Part shown: positions 10,767 to 23,010 of the stretch, one piece after another
Layout: each line of letters opens with the position of its first letter
Numbering within the stretch: the stretch's first letter is position 1
Assembly (NCBI GenBank): GCA_002964805.2
Contig: PUDQ02000020.1
Coordinates: forward strand, 744,001 to 808,000
Length of the DNA: 64,000 bases
DNA from: Trametes villosa
Taxonomy: Eukaryota; Basidiomycota; Agaricomycetes; Polyporales; Polyporaceae
Direction: 5' to 3'
The notes under the pieces: model-generated
The model's database searches: none
The model's input: the letters and a program-made list of their open reading frames with translations, nothing else
What the model was told of the DNA's origin: nothing
Program-made: the position numbers and the translations under genes

Positions 10767-12006
10767 CTAGGGGTATGCGGCACTCGCCCTGTTGGCAGCG
10801 CGCGCGTTCGCGGGGTAGGATACGGGTGCGTGGCCGTTTCCATACGTCGCCGGTCCGTTGGCGTGGCCCATCTGAGGGTACCCGTTCGACCCGGCCGTCC
10901 CGTTCGCGTAGCCGTTCGCGTGATAGCCGTTCGCGCCTGCGCCGTTGGCGTAGCCATTGCCGTGGCCGTTGTAGCCGTCGGGCATGGCGCCGTCGCCCTG
11001 GTTCGCCTCGCGCGCCGCGGCGATGCTCTGGCCGTTCTGCTGCATCGCGAGGAGCCGCTGGCGCGAGAGCTCGCCCTTGTGGACGCCCTTGGACATGCGC
11101 AGGTCGAAGAAGAAGGTGAGGAGGTAGAAGGTGAACCCGAACGCGATCGTCCACTCGATGATGGCTAAATGGAGTGCCGACTGTCAGTCGAGACGCTCGG
11201 AAACAGCGGTGGGCGTATGCTCACCCCCGGGGTCGGTGGCCTGGAACAGGGTGATGGCGAACGCGATCGCAAGCACGATGAGGATGGCCGCGATGATACC
11301 CTTCACCATGTACAGTGTCTTCAATTTGCGAATCTCCACGAAGTCGCGGCTGATCCAGCGATACTACGAAGGGCAGTATGTCAGCATCTAGTATCCGTCC
11401 GACTGGGTGCATATAGCCACGTACCTCGATGACGGTGAAGATGGCACTGAAGCCGACTCCGACAATGAAGACGAGCAGGAAGACGCGGTGCTGCTTCGTG
11501 TAGCGCTTCGTGTCGAAGATGGAGAGCAGGATGAGCCCGCACATCCCGACGAAGGCGAAGAAAACGGCGAGCGAGGCAAGGACGCGCTCCCGGCGGCGCA
11601 TGTTCGCAACCAACCTATCGAAGTGTGGTCAGAAAAAAATTTGTTGGCGCGCGTACATTAGAATATCACTTACCGGCCCTGGTGTCTAAGTGTCCTCTCG
11701 ATGGCAGAAGAGAGGAAGAAGGACAGGCCAGTGATAACGCAGCCGACGATGAACAGCGGCTTGAGAATGTCCGCGCCGACATCGGAGATGTATGCGATGC
11801 TACCGTCTTGCGAGACGTAATGCGGCCTGCCGCTGGCGAGCCATGTAATGAGGAGTGCCCATAGTGTGGCTGACAATATACGATATGAGCATCACATCAC
11901 ACAAGCAGACACGGATAGACTGGGACTGACCAAACCACATAAACGAGCCAAACAGCGGGATCCATACGTACCACCAGTGGTGATGATTGTGCGAGAGGCC
12001 TAGCAT
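10767..12006 (-). CDS. SFK1: Sfk1/Frag1/DRAM-family membrane protein
   Basis: CDS complement(join(10767..11164,11225..11363,11425..11614,11674..11869,11931..12006)), 332 aa, all phases closed. It starts MLGLSHNHHHWWYVWIPLFG. The family signature is GRPHYVSQDGSIAYISDVGA, as in yeast Sfk1. About six membrane segments can be read: WIPLFGSFMWFATLWALLI, LKPLFIVGCVITGLSFFL, VLASLAVFFAFVGMCGLIL, VFLLVFIVGVGFSAIFTVI, GIIAAILIVLAIAFAITLF and IIEWTIAFGFTFYLLTFFF. A Gly/Asn-rich cytosolic tail with NGYANG-type repeats follows. In yeast Sfk1 acts at the plasma membrane with the PI4-kinase Stt4 to control phosphoinositides and lipid asymmetry, so the same role is likely here. The symbol is by homology only. 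Confidence 0.88.
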
Positions 12007-12680
12007 TTGCGTGGTCGTGTGTCAAGTGGGGTCGTATTACAGGTCGTGTGCAGGTCGTTTGGGTGATCGTGTGGCTGACTCTGACTGCGAGAGCTGACTA
12101 GCACGAACGGCGATTGCGGCTGGCAGGCGATCGGCGTCGGGCCTGCGGTTGGCAGAACGAGATAGTGCGGGGGGAAAGGGGGGCGGGGGTGCGCATCGTT
12201 TGTGGAGACAGCCTCGCCGTCTTATGCAGTCGAGGCGAAAACTGGACGCGCGCAGCCGCGCCGCGCTCTCGCACAGTGACGTCAGGACGTCATTCGCGCA
12301 TTGGAGTCGGCACTGCACCCTCCCAAGCGCCGGCAATCGTACTGCCGCCCGGGGTTCGCTCGGGCCGCAGTTCCATCACAGGTCGCATAAGCACACTCGA
12401 CCGCGAGGCCTCCAGACACAAGCCGATGACATAACCTGCAACTCTCGACTCTGGACAGGGTGGCACAGGCCGACACAACGACTTCAAGGTCTTGTTACGA
12501 GACACGCCCCGACGCATGGGATAGGTCCGTGAAAAACATACCGGCCTCGCGGAAATAATAGAGTACAACAGCACATGAGCCAGAGGCAAATAAGGGTAGG
12601 TATAGCGCAGGTAGAGAGTGGTTGTCGCTGACGCTTGCGGGAATCGGTGGGGGGAGTGGGTTCGCTAGGTATAGTCGGAG
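12007..12680. other. Intergenic region, Sfk1 promoter and downstream flank of DsbA-family gene
   Basis: About 670 bp separate two minus-strand genes. It should hold the Sfk1 promoter, but I see no clear TATA box. I found no RNA gene, repeat or believable coding exon; the ORFs present are short and unlike any family I know. Confidence 0.4.
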
Positions 12681-13686
12681 TCATGACTTGACGGTTGCGG
12701 CGTTTGCGTTCGCCAGAGGGCACGCATGGTCGGAGCAGCTCGGGGCGTCGGGGATGGAGTGAGAGTGAAGCGGCCCTTTGCCAGCCAGCTTGCGGAAGAT
12801 CTAACCAACGCGATCAGCTAACGACGGACAAGGAGCGTTCGCGAGTACGCACCTGAGTGTAGACGTCGGACGACTGGCCGCCGCTCACAGCCCACTTTCC
12901 GTTGATGATGGTGAAAGGGACGCCAGTGACGCCCTTCTTGCGCGCCTCGTTGGCCATGTGCTCAACCTCCGCGCGGTACTCGTCGGATTTCAAGAACTCG
13001 ATGGCCTGCGGAGGAGGGTTAAGCGACATCCGGTCTCACAAGGCTATAGCGCGCAGCGAACCTTGTCCTTGCTCAAGACGCCGGTGGTTTCTGCGAGTTC
13101 CGCGAGGTAGTCGTACTCGGCGACGTTCTTGCCCTCGGTGAAGTAGTTGTAGTAGAGCACGTCCAGGAGCTTCTCCTGGAGTTCCTGGCCGCCGATTTCG
13201 TAGGCCTTCCGGAGGAGGCGGTGCGCGCGGATCGTCTGGCAGAGCTGGCCCTCGAAGCTACTGCAGTCGCGGGAGTATGTGGTTCAGCCGTCGGTCCCAC
13301 ATTTGAGAATCACAGAAATGCGGCGTACACTTCGACACCAACTTCCTCTGCGCGCGCACCGACCATCTCCTTGATCTGCTTCAGCTTCTCCTCCCCGAAC
13401 TTTTCTTGGTAGAAGGTGGCCCTGTCCATGGCCTTGCCCTCCTCCATGGTGGGGTGGAGGAGGAACGGCCTATGTTCGACCTTGATGGTAAGACCGCAGT
13501 CATCGACATCCTTAATCGCCTTCTGCAGCTCCCGCTGGCCGATGTAGCACCATGGGCAGATCTGTGGGCGTGCCCCGGGGAGAGCGGGAGTCAGCGCGCG
13601 CTCCGGAAGCGGTGCGGGAGCGCGGGATAGGAGGCGGGACGCACGATGTCGGATATGACCACCAACGAGACTACGCCTGGCTGCAT
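12681..13686 (-). CDS. DsbA-family (FrnE/HCCA-isomerase-like) thioredoxin-fold oxidoreductase
   Basis: CDS complement(join(12681..12800,12853..13005,13062..13260,13329..13561,13645..13686)), 248 aa, all phases closed. The start at 13686 gives MQPGVVSLVVISDI joined to ICPWCYIGQRELQKAIKD, placing the CPWC active-site motif at residues 16-19, the usual spot for this family. Further family landmarks are EHRPFLLHPTM, the helical insert FEGQLCQTIRAHRLLRKAYE, and the cis-Pro loop GVTGVPFTIINGKWAVSGGQ near residue 200. The C-terminal tail is Ser/Cys/Asn-rich (DAPSCSDHACPLANA). There is no signal peptide, so a cytosolic dithiol oxidoreductase or glutathione-linked isomerase is likely; the substrate is unknown. 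The CPWC form is redox-type rather than the Ser-type kappa GST. Confidence 0.88.
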
Positions 13687-15881
13687 AGCGTGCGCGCGAG
13701 GGCTGTCGAGTCAAGTCCGAGGGGCGAGCGCGGGCGCGGGTGCGGGTGCGAGGTGTGCGCGAATTGTGCGGGTGCGAGGGGTGCGCGGGTGGGCGAGTGT
13801 GGGAGAGTGGGTGCTGACAGATGGCGGGAAGAGCGAGACGGGACGGCGTGCGTAGAGGAGCTGGTCGCGCGCACTGGGTGAGCGCCGGAATGTATATATG
13901 AGCTGGGGGGCGGTTTACAAATAGCGGGAGGGCGGATTGGTGAGCAGCGAGCGGCTTGGGCGCCGGAGGAGATCTTGCTTAGACTCGGTGGGTCACACAC
14001 CGTCACGATGGCGTGACCCGCGCTCATCGTGCGCAGCTCCCCGACCCGGCCCACCCTCCCCTCCGCCCGCCTCCTCCGTCCCTCCGAACCACCATCGACT
14101 CGTCTCGATCCTCTGCGCCCACTCGCGGGGCCTATTCTGTCGCCGCTCGTTCACCAACCAACCTCATGTCCTGAGCTCCGCCCTTGCGCTTAGTCTTCCA
14201 GAGCTTATCTACGCCATCGCGGGAGACGCAGCATATGATGAGAAAAGCTGACTATACGGAGCTTATGTCGCGTTGCAATCGGCTCAGCGACTCGGCTGCC
14301 CTGAGCCTCAGCCTTAGCGGTGGCCCCTCCGAGCTTTCCGGACTGGTGCGTCGCGTAAGCCCCCCGCTTCAAATTCACGCACTTCTGTAGGCCACCCGCC
14401 CGCGCTCTGCGGTGTATGTCGGCTGCCGCCGCGCAGTGCATTGCGGCATGTCTGCAGACGGTGGGCCTGTCACGGAGCATATGGGCGGCAGCACGGGACA
14501 CACGGTCGTGAGTACTCCTTCGCGGACGGCACGGGCAGCACGAGAACGCCAATCATTGACCGCACTTTATTTCGCGGGCACCGCTCTGCTGAGCGATGGT
14601 GTCCAATATCCTCGCTCGTAAGTAGAATCTGAGACAAGAGCGTTCGTCAGCACTTCGTCGCCAGGCGCTAGTCGTCAGTCCATTACTGCTCACCTTTGAT
14701 TTTGACCAGGATATCTCCACCTCGGGCATGCTTCGGGCTCGACCGAACACCTGGCCCCTCGTTGCGGCCCAGTGATATCATTGTCCCGTTCTCGCAGGAC
14801 GCTCCCATAATGACAAGGCACGCGAAGACCCCTCCCCCTCGCCGGTGCCCGACCTCGCAAGGCCCCCTTCGTGAAGAGCTTGTTTGAGTTTATTGGCAGC
14901 GAGATCCTTCTAGTAAGTCCATATCCTCGACCGTGACCACCACGCGTCCCACTCTCGCGGTCCGGGAGGCGCGTGGCGTTGCTTCTTACCGCGATCCATA
15001 GCCAGGTCGGTTTCTATGACGCAGCTGTTACTTCCGTTTCTCATGGCGGCGAACGTTCGGATCCACTGGCGAAGAACGGACATTACGCTTCGGTGCGCGT
15101 ACTCCGTGTATGTCCTCGCACGGACCGCTCGCCTTCCAAGGCTTTGACCTCCTGGGTTTTGCGTGTCCACAGTCCTGCTCGTACTAAGATGTCTGCTGAT
15201 GTAGTATGGGTTCAAATATGTAGAAGCGCGGAATGCGTATCAGTATGCGCCTGGTTCAATGCCGTATGCTATGGTAGCGGCGCCCCGTTCGAAGTAGCAA
15301 GCCGAGAGCTTCTCAGCAAAGACATCCGAGTGCCGGTTGCTTCAGCAGCATTCACGGCAGCTCGTGCGTGTTCTGTACCACTTTCGTCCCCTGAGAGGAC
15401 CCTCCTCAACGTTCTCGAGCCGCGGCGGCGTCTGTCATGTGTAGTTGGAGAGGTTTCCGCGCCGAGATAACCGCTAATGAAGCCCCTGTGAGCAAACGTT
15501 GTGCTTGAACTGGCCCTTGGAGGGATTCCGCCTGCTTGGCTCTGTGTCCTCCCCCACTGCGTCGCTCTTGGGATACAATATGCTCGCCTTCCGAAGTACG
15601 TCCTCGCAGAGAGTTCTCTAGACAGAATATCGAGCTCCGAGTGGGCCGGAGGGGCGATGGGCGCGCCGCGTTCGCGCGCGCTCTGGCCGTGTGCCGTGGC
15701 GTTGTGGAACGAGGCGCCCGGGCGGCGTGGGGACCGAAAGCGGCAGGAGGGCCGGCGGGAGGGGCCAGTTGAGACTCCGCCGTCGCCCGTTCCTCCTCCC
15801 GCTGGATCCTCTCCTCCCCATCCTCCTCCTCCCCCACCCCCCTTTCCCCTCCCTTTTATTCGCCCTGTCTCCGTCGCAAGG
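13687..15881. other. 2.2-kb intergenic region with no supported gene
   Basis: This separates the starts of the divergent DsbA-family and casein kinase I genes, unusually long for this window. The left 250 bp are rich in GGGTGCG-type simple sequence. The right 200 bp before the kinase ATG are C/T-rich, typical of a fungal promoter. Between 14690 and 15480 there are broken coding-like snatches, for example plus-strand KYVEARNAYQYAPGSMP near 15210, in several frames with stops. They could be remnants of a dead gene, but I cannot assign them to a family. Confidence 0.4.
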
Positions 15882-18207
15882 ATGGCCACCCCTCATGTGA
15901 TCGCCTCTTCCTCAGGCCACCATTCCCAGTCCGCTACTTCCAATGGCGTCGTGGGCAATCACTTCAGGGTGGGCAAGAAGATTGGAGAGGGCTCCTTTGG
16001 TGTTGTATTCGAAGGTGCGGCTCGCATGGTGTGCGCTTGTGGACCGCCGGCTTACTGGGGGGTCGCTGCTGGTAGGCACGAACATGCTCAACAACCAACC
16101 GGTCGCCATCAAATTTGTGTGTGACGCAATATTGCTGGAGAAGCATCCCAGCACAGTCCCTGACCTGCCAATCTGTCCAGGAACCCCGCAAGTCTGAGGC
16201 CCCCCAGCTGCGAGACGAGTACCGGTCGTACAGAACTCTGAACGGCACCCGTACGTCTCTCCTCGGTTTCCGCATACTGCGGTGGCACTCACCCGCCCGT
16301 CGCCGGATGATATAGCGGGTGTCCCTCAGGTGCACTACTTCGGGCAGGAGGGCCTGCACAACGTGCTCGTCATCGACCTCCTCGGCCCGAACCTCGAGGA
16401 CCTGTTCGACATGTGTGGCCGCAAGTTCAGCATCAAGACGGTCTGCATGGCCGCGAAGCAGATGGTCAGTACCCCTGCGTGTTCTCGCCTACGCGCGGTG
16501 TGGCCTGAGGGAGGCGTCCAGCGGACGACCTCCTTGAGGCTTGGTCCGTGCATGTCGTCCGGCGGGTCTCAGCCCATCATTATCTGGTTGTAATCTGACG
16601 CCGGCGCCTACACGTACAACCGACGCACGGCGCTTCACGGCGTCGGTCGCGCTGCGGTGCATCGAACTGCTGCAGCACGGCACTATGCATTGTGGCGCTT
16701 CTTTGTGTGTTTCATGTAGCTGACCTTTGTCGGAAATTATAGGTCACGCGCGTCCAGTCGATCCACGAGAAGTCCCTCATCTACCGCGATATCAAGCCTG
16801 ACAACTTCTTGATTGGTGTTCCCGGCACTAAGACGGCGAACACTATTCACATAATCGGTAAGTACCCGCGTCCCAATCATACGAGTTTTGTAGTAGTAGG
16901 AGGTCGGCATGAGTCATGCTCTCAGTCTTTCAAGAGCACATGTTATTTACTAATATACGACGTACTAACACACACCTTATAGATTTCGGTATGGCGAAGC
17001 ACTACCGGGACCCCAAGACCAAGGTGCACATCCCTTACCGGGAGCGGAAATCGTTGTCCGGCACTGCTCGGTACATGTCCATCAACACCCACTTGGGACG
17101 CGAGCAATCTCGTCGGGATGACCTCGAGTCGCTCGGACACGTCTTCATGTACTTCCTGCGCGGCGGGCTGCCTTGGCAGGGTCTCCGTGCTGCGACCAAC
17201 AAGCAGAAGTACGAAAAGATCGGCGAGAAGAAGCAGAGCACCCCTATTGAAGAGCTCTGCGAAGGCTTCCCCGGTGGGTACATCGTCCAACCCAATCTAT
17301 CTCCAGTACTGAATAGCGACTGCAGAGGAGTTTGCTATTTACATGAACTACGTCCGCAAGCTCGGGTTCGAGGAGACGCCTGACTACGACTTCTTGCGGG
17401 AGCTGTTCACGAAGGTCCTCAAGACGCTTGGCGAACCCGAGGACGGCGTCTTCGACTGGATGCTTCTGAACGGCGGCAAGGGCTGGGAAGCCGGCCACGT
17501 ACGTTACAGTGTGTTTGCATTCAATCTGAGTACTGACGCTCGGATAGACTTCGGCTCTGCTGGCGTCCGCGCACGGTGGCACGCCTCATACCCCGCACCG
17601 CGACCGCCATCGCGAGCGCGAGCGGGCGCACAGGTCCTCTCGGAACGCTCTTCAAGAGGGCGCGCCCTCACCGTCGTCACCGCTCGTGTTGGCGCCTACG
17701 CCTGCGCACGTCAAGAGCAGCAGCCGTCGGCCACACGACGCATCGCGTGGAGGCTCACGCGAGCATGTCAGCGTCCAGCCGCTCGCTCCCCAGAGCCGGC
17801 GCCAAAGCCAACAGCACGTCTCCCGTGGCGAGCGGGACAGTGGTCTGGTTGCTCCGCACCCGTACGCTGCCGCTCCCAGTTCTGGCGGGTACCGTACGAA
17901 CGCTTACGGTCGCCAATCCCCCATCCCTGCCGGCACGCCAACCGGCAACGGCGCTAGCCCTCTCCAAACGCACCCGAACAACTCGGAGTCGTTCATGTAC
18001 GGCCAGAATGGTCAGGGCAAGAACGGTACGGCAAGCCGGGAGGGGACGACGACGGGCGGTACCGGCCCGAGACAGGACATGAACGGGCCTGGGACGCGCG
18101 GCATGGGCCTGTACGACCGCGAGCAGATGGAGCGGGTTGGGGAGCAGGGCGAGCACGGTGGGGGCAGGAAGAAGGGTTTCTGGGCTGCGTTCTGCTGTCG
18201 GGCATAA
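15882..18207 (+). CDS. Casein kinase I with C-terminal Cys-Cys lipid anchor site
   Basis: CDS join(15882..16014,16076..16116,16181..16250,16316..16464,16743..16857,16983..17273,17326..17498,17548..18207), 543 aa, all phases closed. The kinase domain covers residues about 25-320: glycine loop [15 protein letters not shown], catalytic Lys in QPVAIKFEP, catalytic loop [29 protein letters not shown], and the CK1-type [16 protein letters not shown] in place of an APE motif. The tail of about 220 residues is Ser/Pro/Gly-rich and ends [10 protein letters not shown]. In yeast Yck1/2 the terminal Cys-Cys is palmitoylated and anchors the kinase at the plasma membrane, so the same is inferred here. It is the CK1-gamma/Yck type (S. 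pombe Cki1-like) rather than Hrr25. The 278-nt intron after KQM is much longer than the others. Confidence 0.92.
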
Positions 18208-19464
18208 GGACTTGCGCTGCCTCGACGCGCGCCGGCTGCGCGGATCAACTTGTACGTTCCGTCCGGACTCGAGCTGGCTCCCGTGCTGATGGACTATGTA
18301 TGTTCCGCTACGTAACGTATAGGCTTGCACACGACTCCACTTGTGACGGCTCTGACGACCAATGACGACCATATCTTACCGCAATCCCCTACTAGTGATC
18401 GCACCGTTCGAGCGCTCTCTACCCCGCTACGCCCCTGGCCTGCACACATCCGCAACCGCAAACCAACCACCTACGGCTGGCTGACGACCCCGCGACGACG
18501 TCTACACATACACACCCGCATACACCTGCACCACACGCATACCCGTTCGTTCGCCTGTGTATATTCGCTATCGCTATCCCGGGTTGGCGCCCCGTAATCG
18601 CATACTTGGAAGTCTTGTCTCGTCTCGCCCCACCCCGCCCCGTCCCCCAACCTCGGACACTCTCGCCCCTTTTCACCCCTGCCCCCGAATATGGTTATAG
18701 GATTGCGCCTGCGCTCTCGCCTGCTCTGGTTCCGGCACAAAGGACACCGCCGCTCGTTCCCTCCGTTCCTCACCGCTCGTCCTCCTTATGCCTAGCGCCA
18801 GCGTTGCGCAGGCGGCGTGCCCCGTGCCCGTACGTGCAGCCGGTGCTGCCGCGGGGTCCTTTGTATACTAGTACCAGCTGCCGGCGCCACGTAGACCGTG
18901 CGCGCCTCCCGGTCCCGCTCTCTATATCCGTTTCGTTCTACTTATTTTCGCTCGTCTTTTTCGTGCACCCTCGCATGTCCGGTAGCCTGATAGTTTGTCA
19001 ATGGCACATTGGTTGCGCGGATCTTATCGTGAGTGTTCGAGGAGCGCCGTCAGAACGGGGTGGGCTACGTAGCGTCGCGAGCATGATGATGAGACGTGCG
19101 AGAAGACCAGTTCGTGGTGTGCAAATGAAAGCTTACGGTAAACGAGGGGCTACCAGCTGGAGACCCCAGGTGCTGTCATGAAACTGATATCAGAGCAGCA
19201 AATCGCACGCAGCAGAAGTTGTTTGAGTGAGAGTTTCCGTTGTTTTGCGCAGTATTCGAGATTTACATGGAGAGGAAGCCCAGGAAGACGCGATGGACGA
19301 CCCAAACCCCCACCAGAACCACGATTCTAGGCAAAGACCGTATCGCAGCCCGAACCGGAACTAGGAACTAGGAACCCTTTTCCCTCAAGACGCGATGCTA
19401 GAAAGCATATTATGAGCGGGAGTAAGGGTAGCAAGGTGCGGTAGCGCAACATACCTGGGGACGC
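18208..19464. other. Convergent intergenic region, no gene seen
   Basis: About 1.25 kb between the stops of casein kinase I (plus) and the cellobiohydrolase (minus). It is strongly C/T-rich on the plus strand between about 18420 and 18960. The ORF at 18606-19181 is low complexity without family features. I see no RNA gene or repeat. Confidence 0.45.
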
Positions 19465-20950
19465 TCAGAACGTCGAGCCGATGGGGCCGACCTTGATGTT
19501 CGAGAAGGTGACGGACGAGGAGGCCTCGCTGTTCTCGATGGTGGTGGGGTCGCCGGAGGTGGCCGAGCACGGGCCACGGGAGACACCGGGGTTGGTCGCG
19601 GGCGCGTCGGTGGGGTAGTCGGCGTCGAGCCAGAGCATGCCGGCGGCGTGGTCGTCCCAGATGGACATGACGAGCGCCATGCCGCGCTGGAAGGCGTTGC
19701 CCATCGTCGCGAGCCCGCCGAGCTTCTCGAACGTGTTGTCGTCGCCGAACACCTGCTTCTGCGCGTTGCAGAACTGGTCCGTGATCGAGTCGAACTGCGC
19801 GAGCCCGGGCACGTTCGTCTTCGAGTTCGCGATCACCTTCCCGTTCTGCACGTACAGGCGGCGGATCTCGGAGAGCTGGCCCGACGTCTGGTTGTTGTTC
19901 GTCAGGAACTGGGTGACGACCGTGAACTTCGAGTTCGTGTTGACGGTCTTGCCCGGCCCGAGGAAGGTCTGGTCGCCCATGCGGAACGAGTTGAAGTCGC
20001 AGCCGTCCTTGTCGCAGAGGCCGTCGTAGCGCTCGTCGCCGTCGCCGCACTGCGTGCCCGAGCAGCGCGTCTGGCTCGTGACGGAGCAGACGTGGGGCGT
20101 GAACGCCGCGCCGTTCTTGTTGGCCTCCCAGACGTCCATCTCGTTGCAGCACGTGCCGAAGTTGCCGGAGCCCGCGTTCGGGTCAGACGGAGAGCCAGCC
20201 CAGCCCTCGATGTTGGCCTGCGTAGAGCATGTCAGCGCAAAGCGGGGAGGCAGGAGAGGAGAGGGGCTCGTACCTGGCCGTTGATGAACTTGATGTCCTG
20301 CGGGCACTGGGTGTCGCAGTAGCCAGTTCCGTACTTGGCGCCGGCCTTGTTGGTCGGGAAGCGGGAGGCACCGCCGTCGGCGTCCATCTCGACGAAGTAG
20401 AGCGCGCCGTTGAGGCCGCAGGGGAGGTTCGACATGTCGACGTCGAACGTAAACTCCTGGTTCTTCAGGTTGAAGAGCTCGTACTGCTTGTCGTTCGCGT
20501 CCATGAGGTACACGCGCGAGCCGATGTTCTTCGAGTACTGGCCCTGCTGCACGAACTTGAGCGTGAGCGCGTTGCCGTTCGTCGTGATGCCGTAGGTGCC
20601 TGTCCGCGTCGTCAGTACATCCCGAGCGCGCCATGTAGCGGCGGGAGAAGGGGCGCACCGGCGTAGTCAGCACCGTCGAGCGCGCAGTTCTTCGCGCAGG
20701 TCGCGGCGTCGGGGCACAGGGAGGCGTCCCAGGAGTTGCCGGTGTAGCAGTTGTTGCTGCCGGTGGTCGAGTGGAGCCAGCGCCAGTTGGAGTCGAGCAC
20801 GACGGAGTGCTGCTGCGTCTGGCAGTTGTTCTTGCTCGTGCACTGCTGCACGGTGAGGCGGGGGTGGTTCTCCGCCGTCAGGGTGCCGACCTGCTGGCCG
20901 TAGACGGTAGCGAGGAGCGAGAACGCGAGGAGGGAGGCGGCGGGGAACAT
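19465..20950 (-). CDS. Secreted GH7 cellobiohydrolase without a CBM
   Basis: CDS complement(join(19465..20217,20274..20599,20659..20950)), 456 aa, all phases closed. A signal peptide ([18 protein letters not shown]) is followed by the mature start [15 protein letters not shown], whose first Gln is probably cyclised as in GH7 enzymes. The GH7 catalytic signature EMDVWEAN gives the nucleophile Glu, the assisting Asp and the acid/base Glu. Substrate-tunnel landmarks include [33 protein letters not shown], and numerous Cys for the usual disulfides. The protein ends at [10 protein letters not shown], with no Ser/Thr linker or CBM1, so it is a single-domain enzyme. It would cut cellobiose from cellulose chain ends outside the cell. 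A TATA box at 21029-21035 lies about 80 bp upstream. Confidence 0.95.
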
Positions 20951-22383
20951 GGCGATGAGAGTGTACCGAGGACGGTGGTCGAGAGGCTGCTGTGGACTCG
21001 ATGCAGACTGTCGACGAACTGCAGCACCTTTTATACGGTTTCCGAGACGTGCTGTGGTGTCGATGCGCCCCGCTGTGGGCGACTGGTACCGACCCACATG
21101 AGGCTGAACGCGCTGTCCATCTTGCGGAACGCGCTGTCGCGGGCGTTCAAGAGACAGCGGTGCGGGTGCCCGAAGAGGATCCGAGTGCCAAACAGTGGCT
21201 GCGCGCCACTTCCTGCGTGCGCCGTTGGGCTGCTGATGTCCGCCCAGCCCGAGGAGGACCCGACTATTGGGGGAAGCATACACCTCGGGGGTCCGGGGCT
21301 AAAAATATCCTATATAACGTTGCATAGGCAATCGCCGGGGGAGGAGCAGGAAGAGTGGATGGTGGGACCGACGACTATCCGCCCTTAACGGTTCAACGCT
21401 GTCAGAGCCTTCTTGACGTCTCCAATGTGCCGATATCACTCACCGAGCGATGCACGCGACGGGTGGGGGGCTATAGGGCCCGGTCCGAGGTGTTCAATCT
21501 GCGCTGCCAAGCCATCAGTGCGGAGAAGAGCACGGGTGGTAATACGAGGAAGCGGGGCTGTCGAACAGCGGTCCGCGATCTGCACTCCAAAACGCGGAGT
21601 GTATGCGTGCTGGTTGCCCGAGAAGGCAACCGTTGTGGTTCAGGTGTTCAGTCCCGTTCCGGAGGGAGTTGGCGCACGGTCATTGCCCCCGTTAAAGGCA
21701 GCGAGAAGCATGCTGTCTCCCTCTTGCACTCGTTGTACCAGGTCAGGCGGACGACAAGAACGGCGGGGTGATCGTAGGGAGTGTGGGGTGTCGGCCGCGA
21801 TACAAAATTTCAATATTACCGCCGTCTGGTCGACATCGTCCGTCTGTATGGTCGCGCTGGCAAGACCTTTGTTGGTTGCCTATGATGATCTGCACGTATG
21901 AGTTGAACGAAAACTACGAAGGATGTGACGGTTAGCGACAAGAGTGCACGCGGTGGGCCCGAACCTTCTCAGCAGGATTACTGTGCGGGATTCTCTCCCA
22001 CGGCTCCGAGAGCGGATCCGGCGCTTGCAATAACGTTATGGACGACCGCGACGCGCTCCAGGACGCGTCTCGAGCACTATAGCGCGGGACGCCGACGCGG
22101 AACTCCCATTCAATCGCCAGCGCAGCCATTCCGCGGTCAGACACAGCAGACGCACGGACCAAGACGATGTCGGGCAAGAATGTACAGTCTACGCATTATG
22201 GAACGGTTTATGGTGATGACAACAGCATACTCGTACAACTAACGAGTCTTCGTGCGGGGCATATACAGACACAGTGCAAACAGCAGAGAGCGCGACCTGC
22301 GATTATGAACGTCCTTTTCTCGTCACCCTTCCCAATCCCCAGTCCATCCCTCAACAGCAGCAGCGCAGATCACGGAGGCCCGT
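20951..22383. promoter_or_regulatory. Long upstream region of the cellobiohydrolase gene
   Basis: The minus-strand TATAAAA at 21029-21035 is well placed for the GH7 gene. CCGGGG sequences near 21295 and 21330 fit the SYGGRG consensus of the fungal carbon-repression factor CreA/Cre1, but such short motifs are expected by chance. The rest, to the stop of the next minus-strand gene at 22384, holds no convincing coding sequence. Confidence 0.45.
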
Positions 22384-23010
22384 TCACTTCCGCTCCTTCC
22401 AGGCGTTATCGACGCCGAGCTTGGAGAACTTCTCCGCGTGCTCGAAGAGCGGGGGCGGGTTCACGTCCGGCAGCTCGCCGTTGCCCTTCTGCGTACTCGA
22501 CGCGTCCGCGAGGCCCTGCCCGCCATGGCTGCCGCCGCGCGCGTGCATCTCCCCGGGGGCCTCCCGATAACGGACCGCGCCGCTCTCGCCCACACCAGAC
22601 TCGTTGCGGGGTACCTTCTGGGTGATGGGGTGGACGAGGCCCGGGGCAGTCGACGCGTACTGTGCGCCCTCGGGGGTAGGCGCCTCGGTGCGGGTGTAGT
22701 TCTGGTAGGGCGCGGAGGTGGGGTACGCGCCGGAGGGGACCTCGTAAGGGGTGTTGGACGGGTCCGGCTCGGAGACGACGTAGGTACGGCGTCCGGAGGA
22801 GCTCGTGAAGGGGTCCGGGGAGTGGTCCGCCTGCTTCTCGTAGAAGCCGCCGGCGGAGGACGTCGCGGCGGGCGGGGTGGTCAAGGGCGACTGCGATGAG
22901 GAGAGCACGGCAAAGGGGGAGTGGAACGCGCGGGACGTGCTGGGCACACTGCGCGACACGTTAGAGAGGGCGCGGGCGTGTTTCGAAAGGGCGCGGAAAG
23001 CGGTCGACAT
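22384..23010 (-). CDS. Small protein with mitochondrial targeting peptide, unknown function
   Basis: This is a single-exon ORF of 208 aa. The first 45 residues (MSTAFRALSKHARALSNVSR) are rich in Arg, Ser and Ala without acids, a typical mitochondrial presequence. The rest is hydrophilic, with many Pro, Ser and Gly, and ends in a short ordered-looking motif, LFEHAEKFSKLGVDNAWKER. No transmembrane segment or enzyme motif is visible. The coding strand is uninterrupted and its composition matches neighbouring genes, so it is probably real, but I do not recognise the family. Confidence 0.7.
   Translation of the reverse strand: MSTAFRALSKHARALSNVSRSVPSTSRAFHSPFAVLSSSQSPLTTPPAATSSAGGFYEKQADHSPDPFTSSSGRRTYVVSEPDPSNTPYEVPSGAYPTSAPYQNYTRTEAPTPEGAQYASTAPGLVHPITQKVPRNESGVGESGAVRYREAPGEMHARGGSHGGQGLADASSTQKGNGELPDVNPPPLFEHAEKFSKLGVDNAWKERK

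Noticed and set aside
10518..11168. 216-codon plus-strand ORF
   Set aside because: Antisense shadow of the Gly/Asn-rich last exon of the Sfk1-like gene; Val/Arg-rich with no domain.
15269..15889. Minus-strand ORF before the casein kinase gene
   Set aside because: Gly-rich frame opposite the C/T-rich kinase promoter; no domain and no conserved start.
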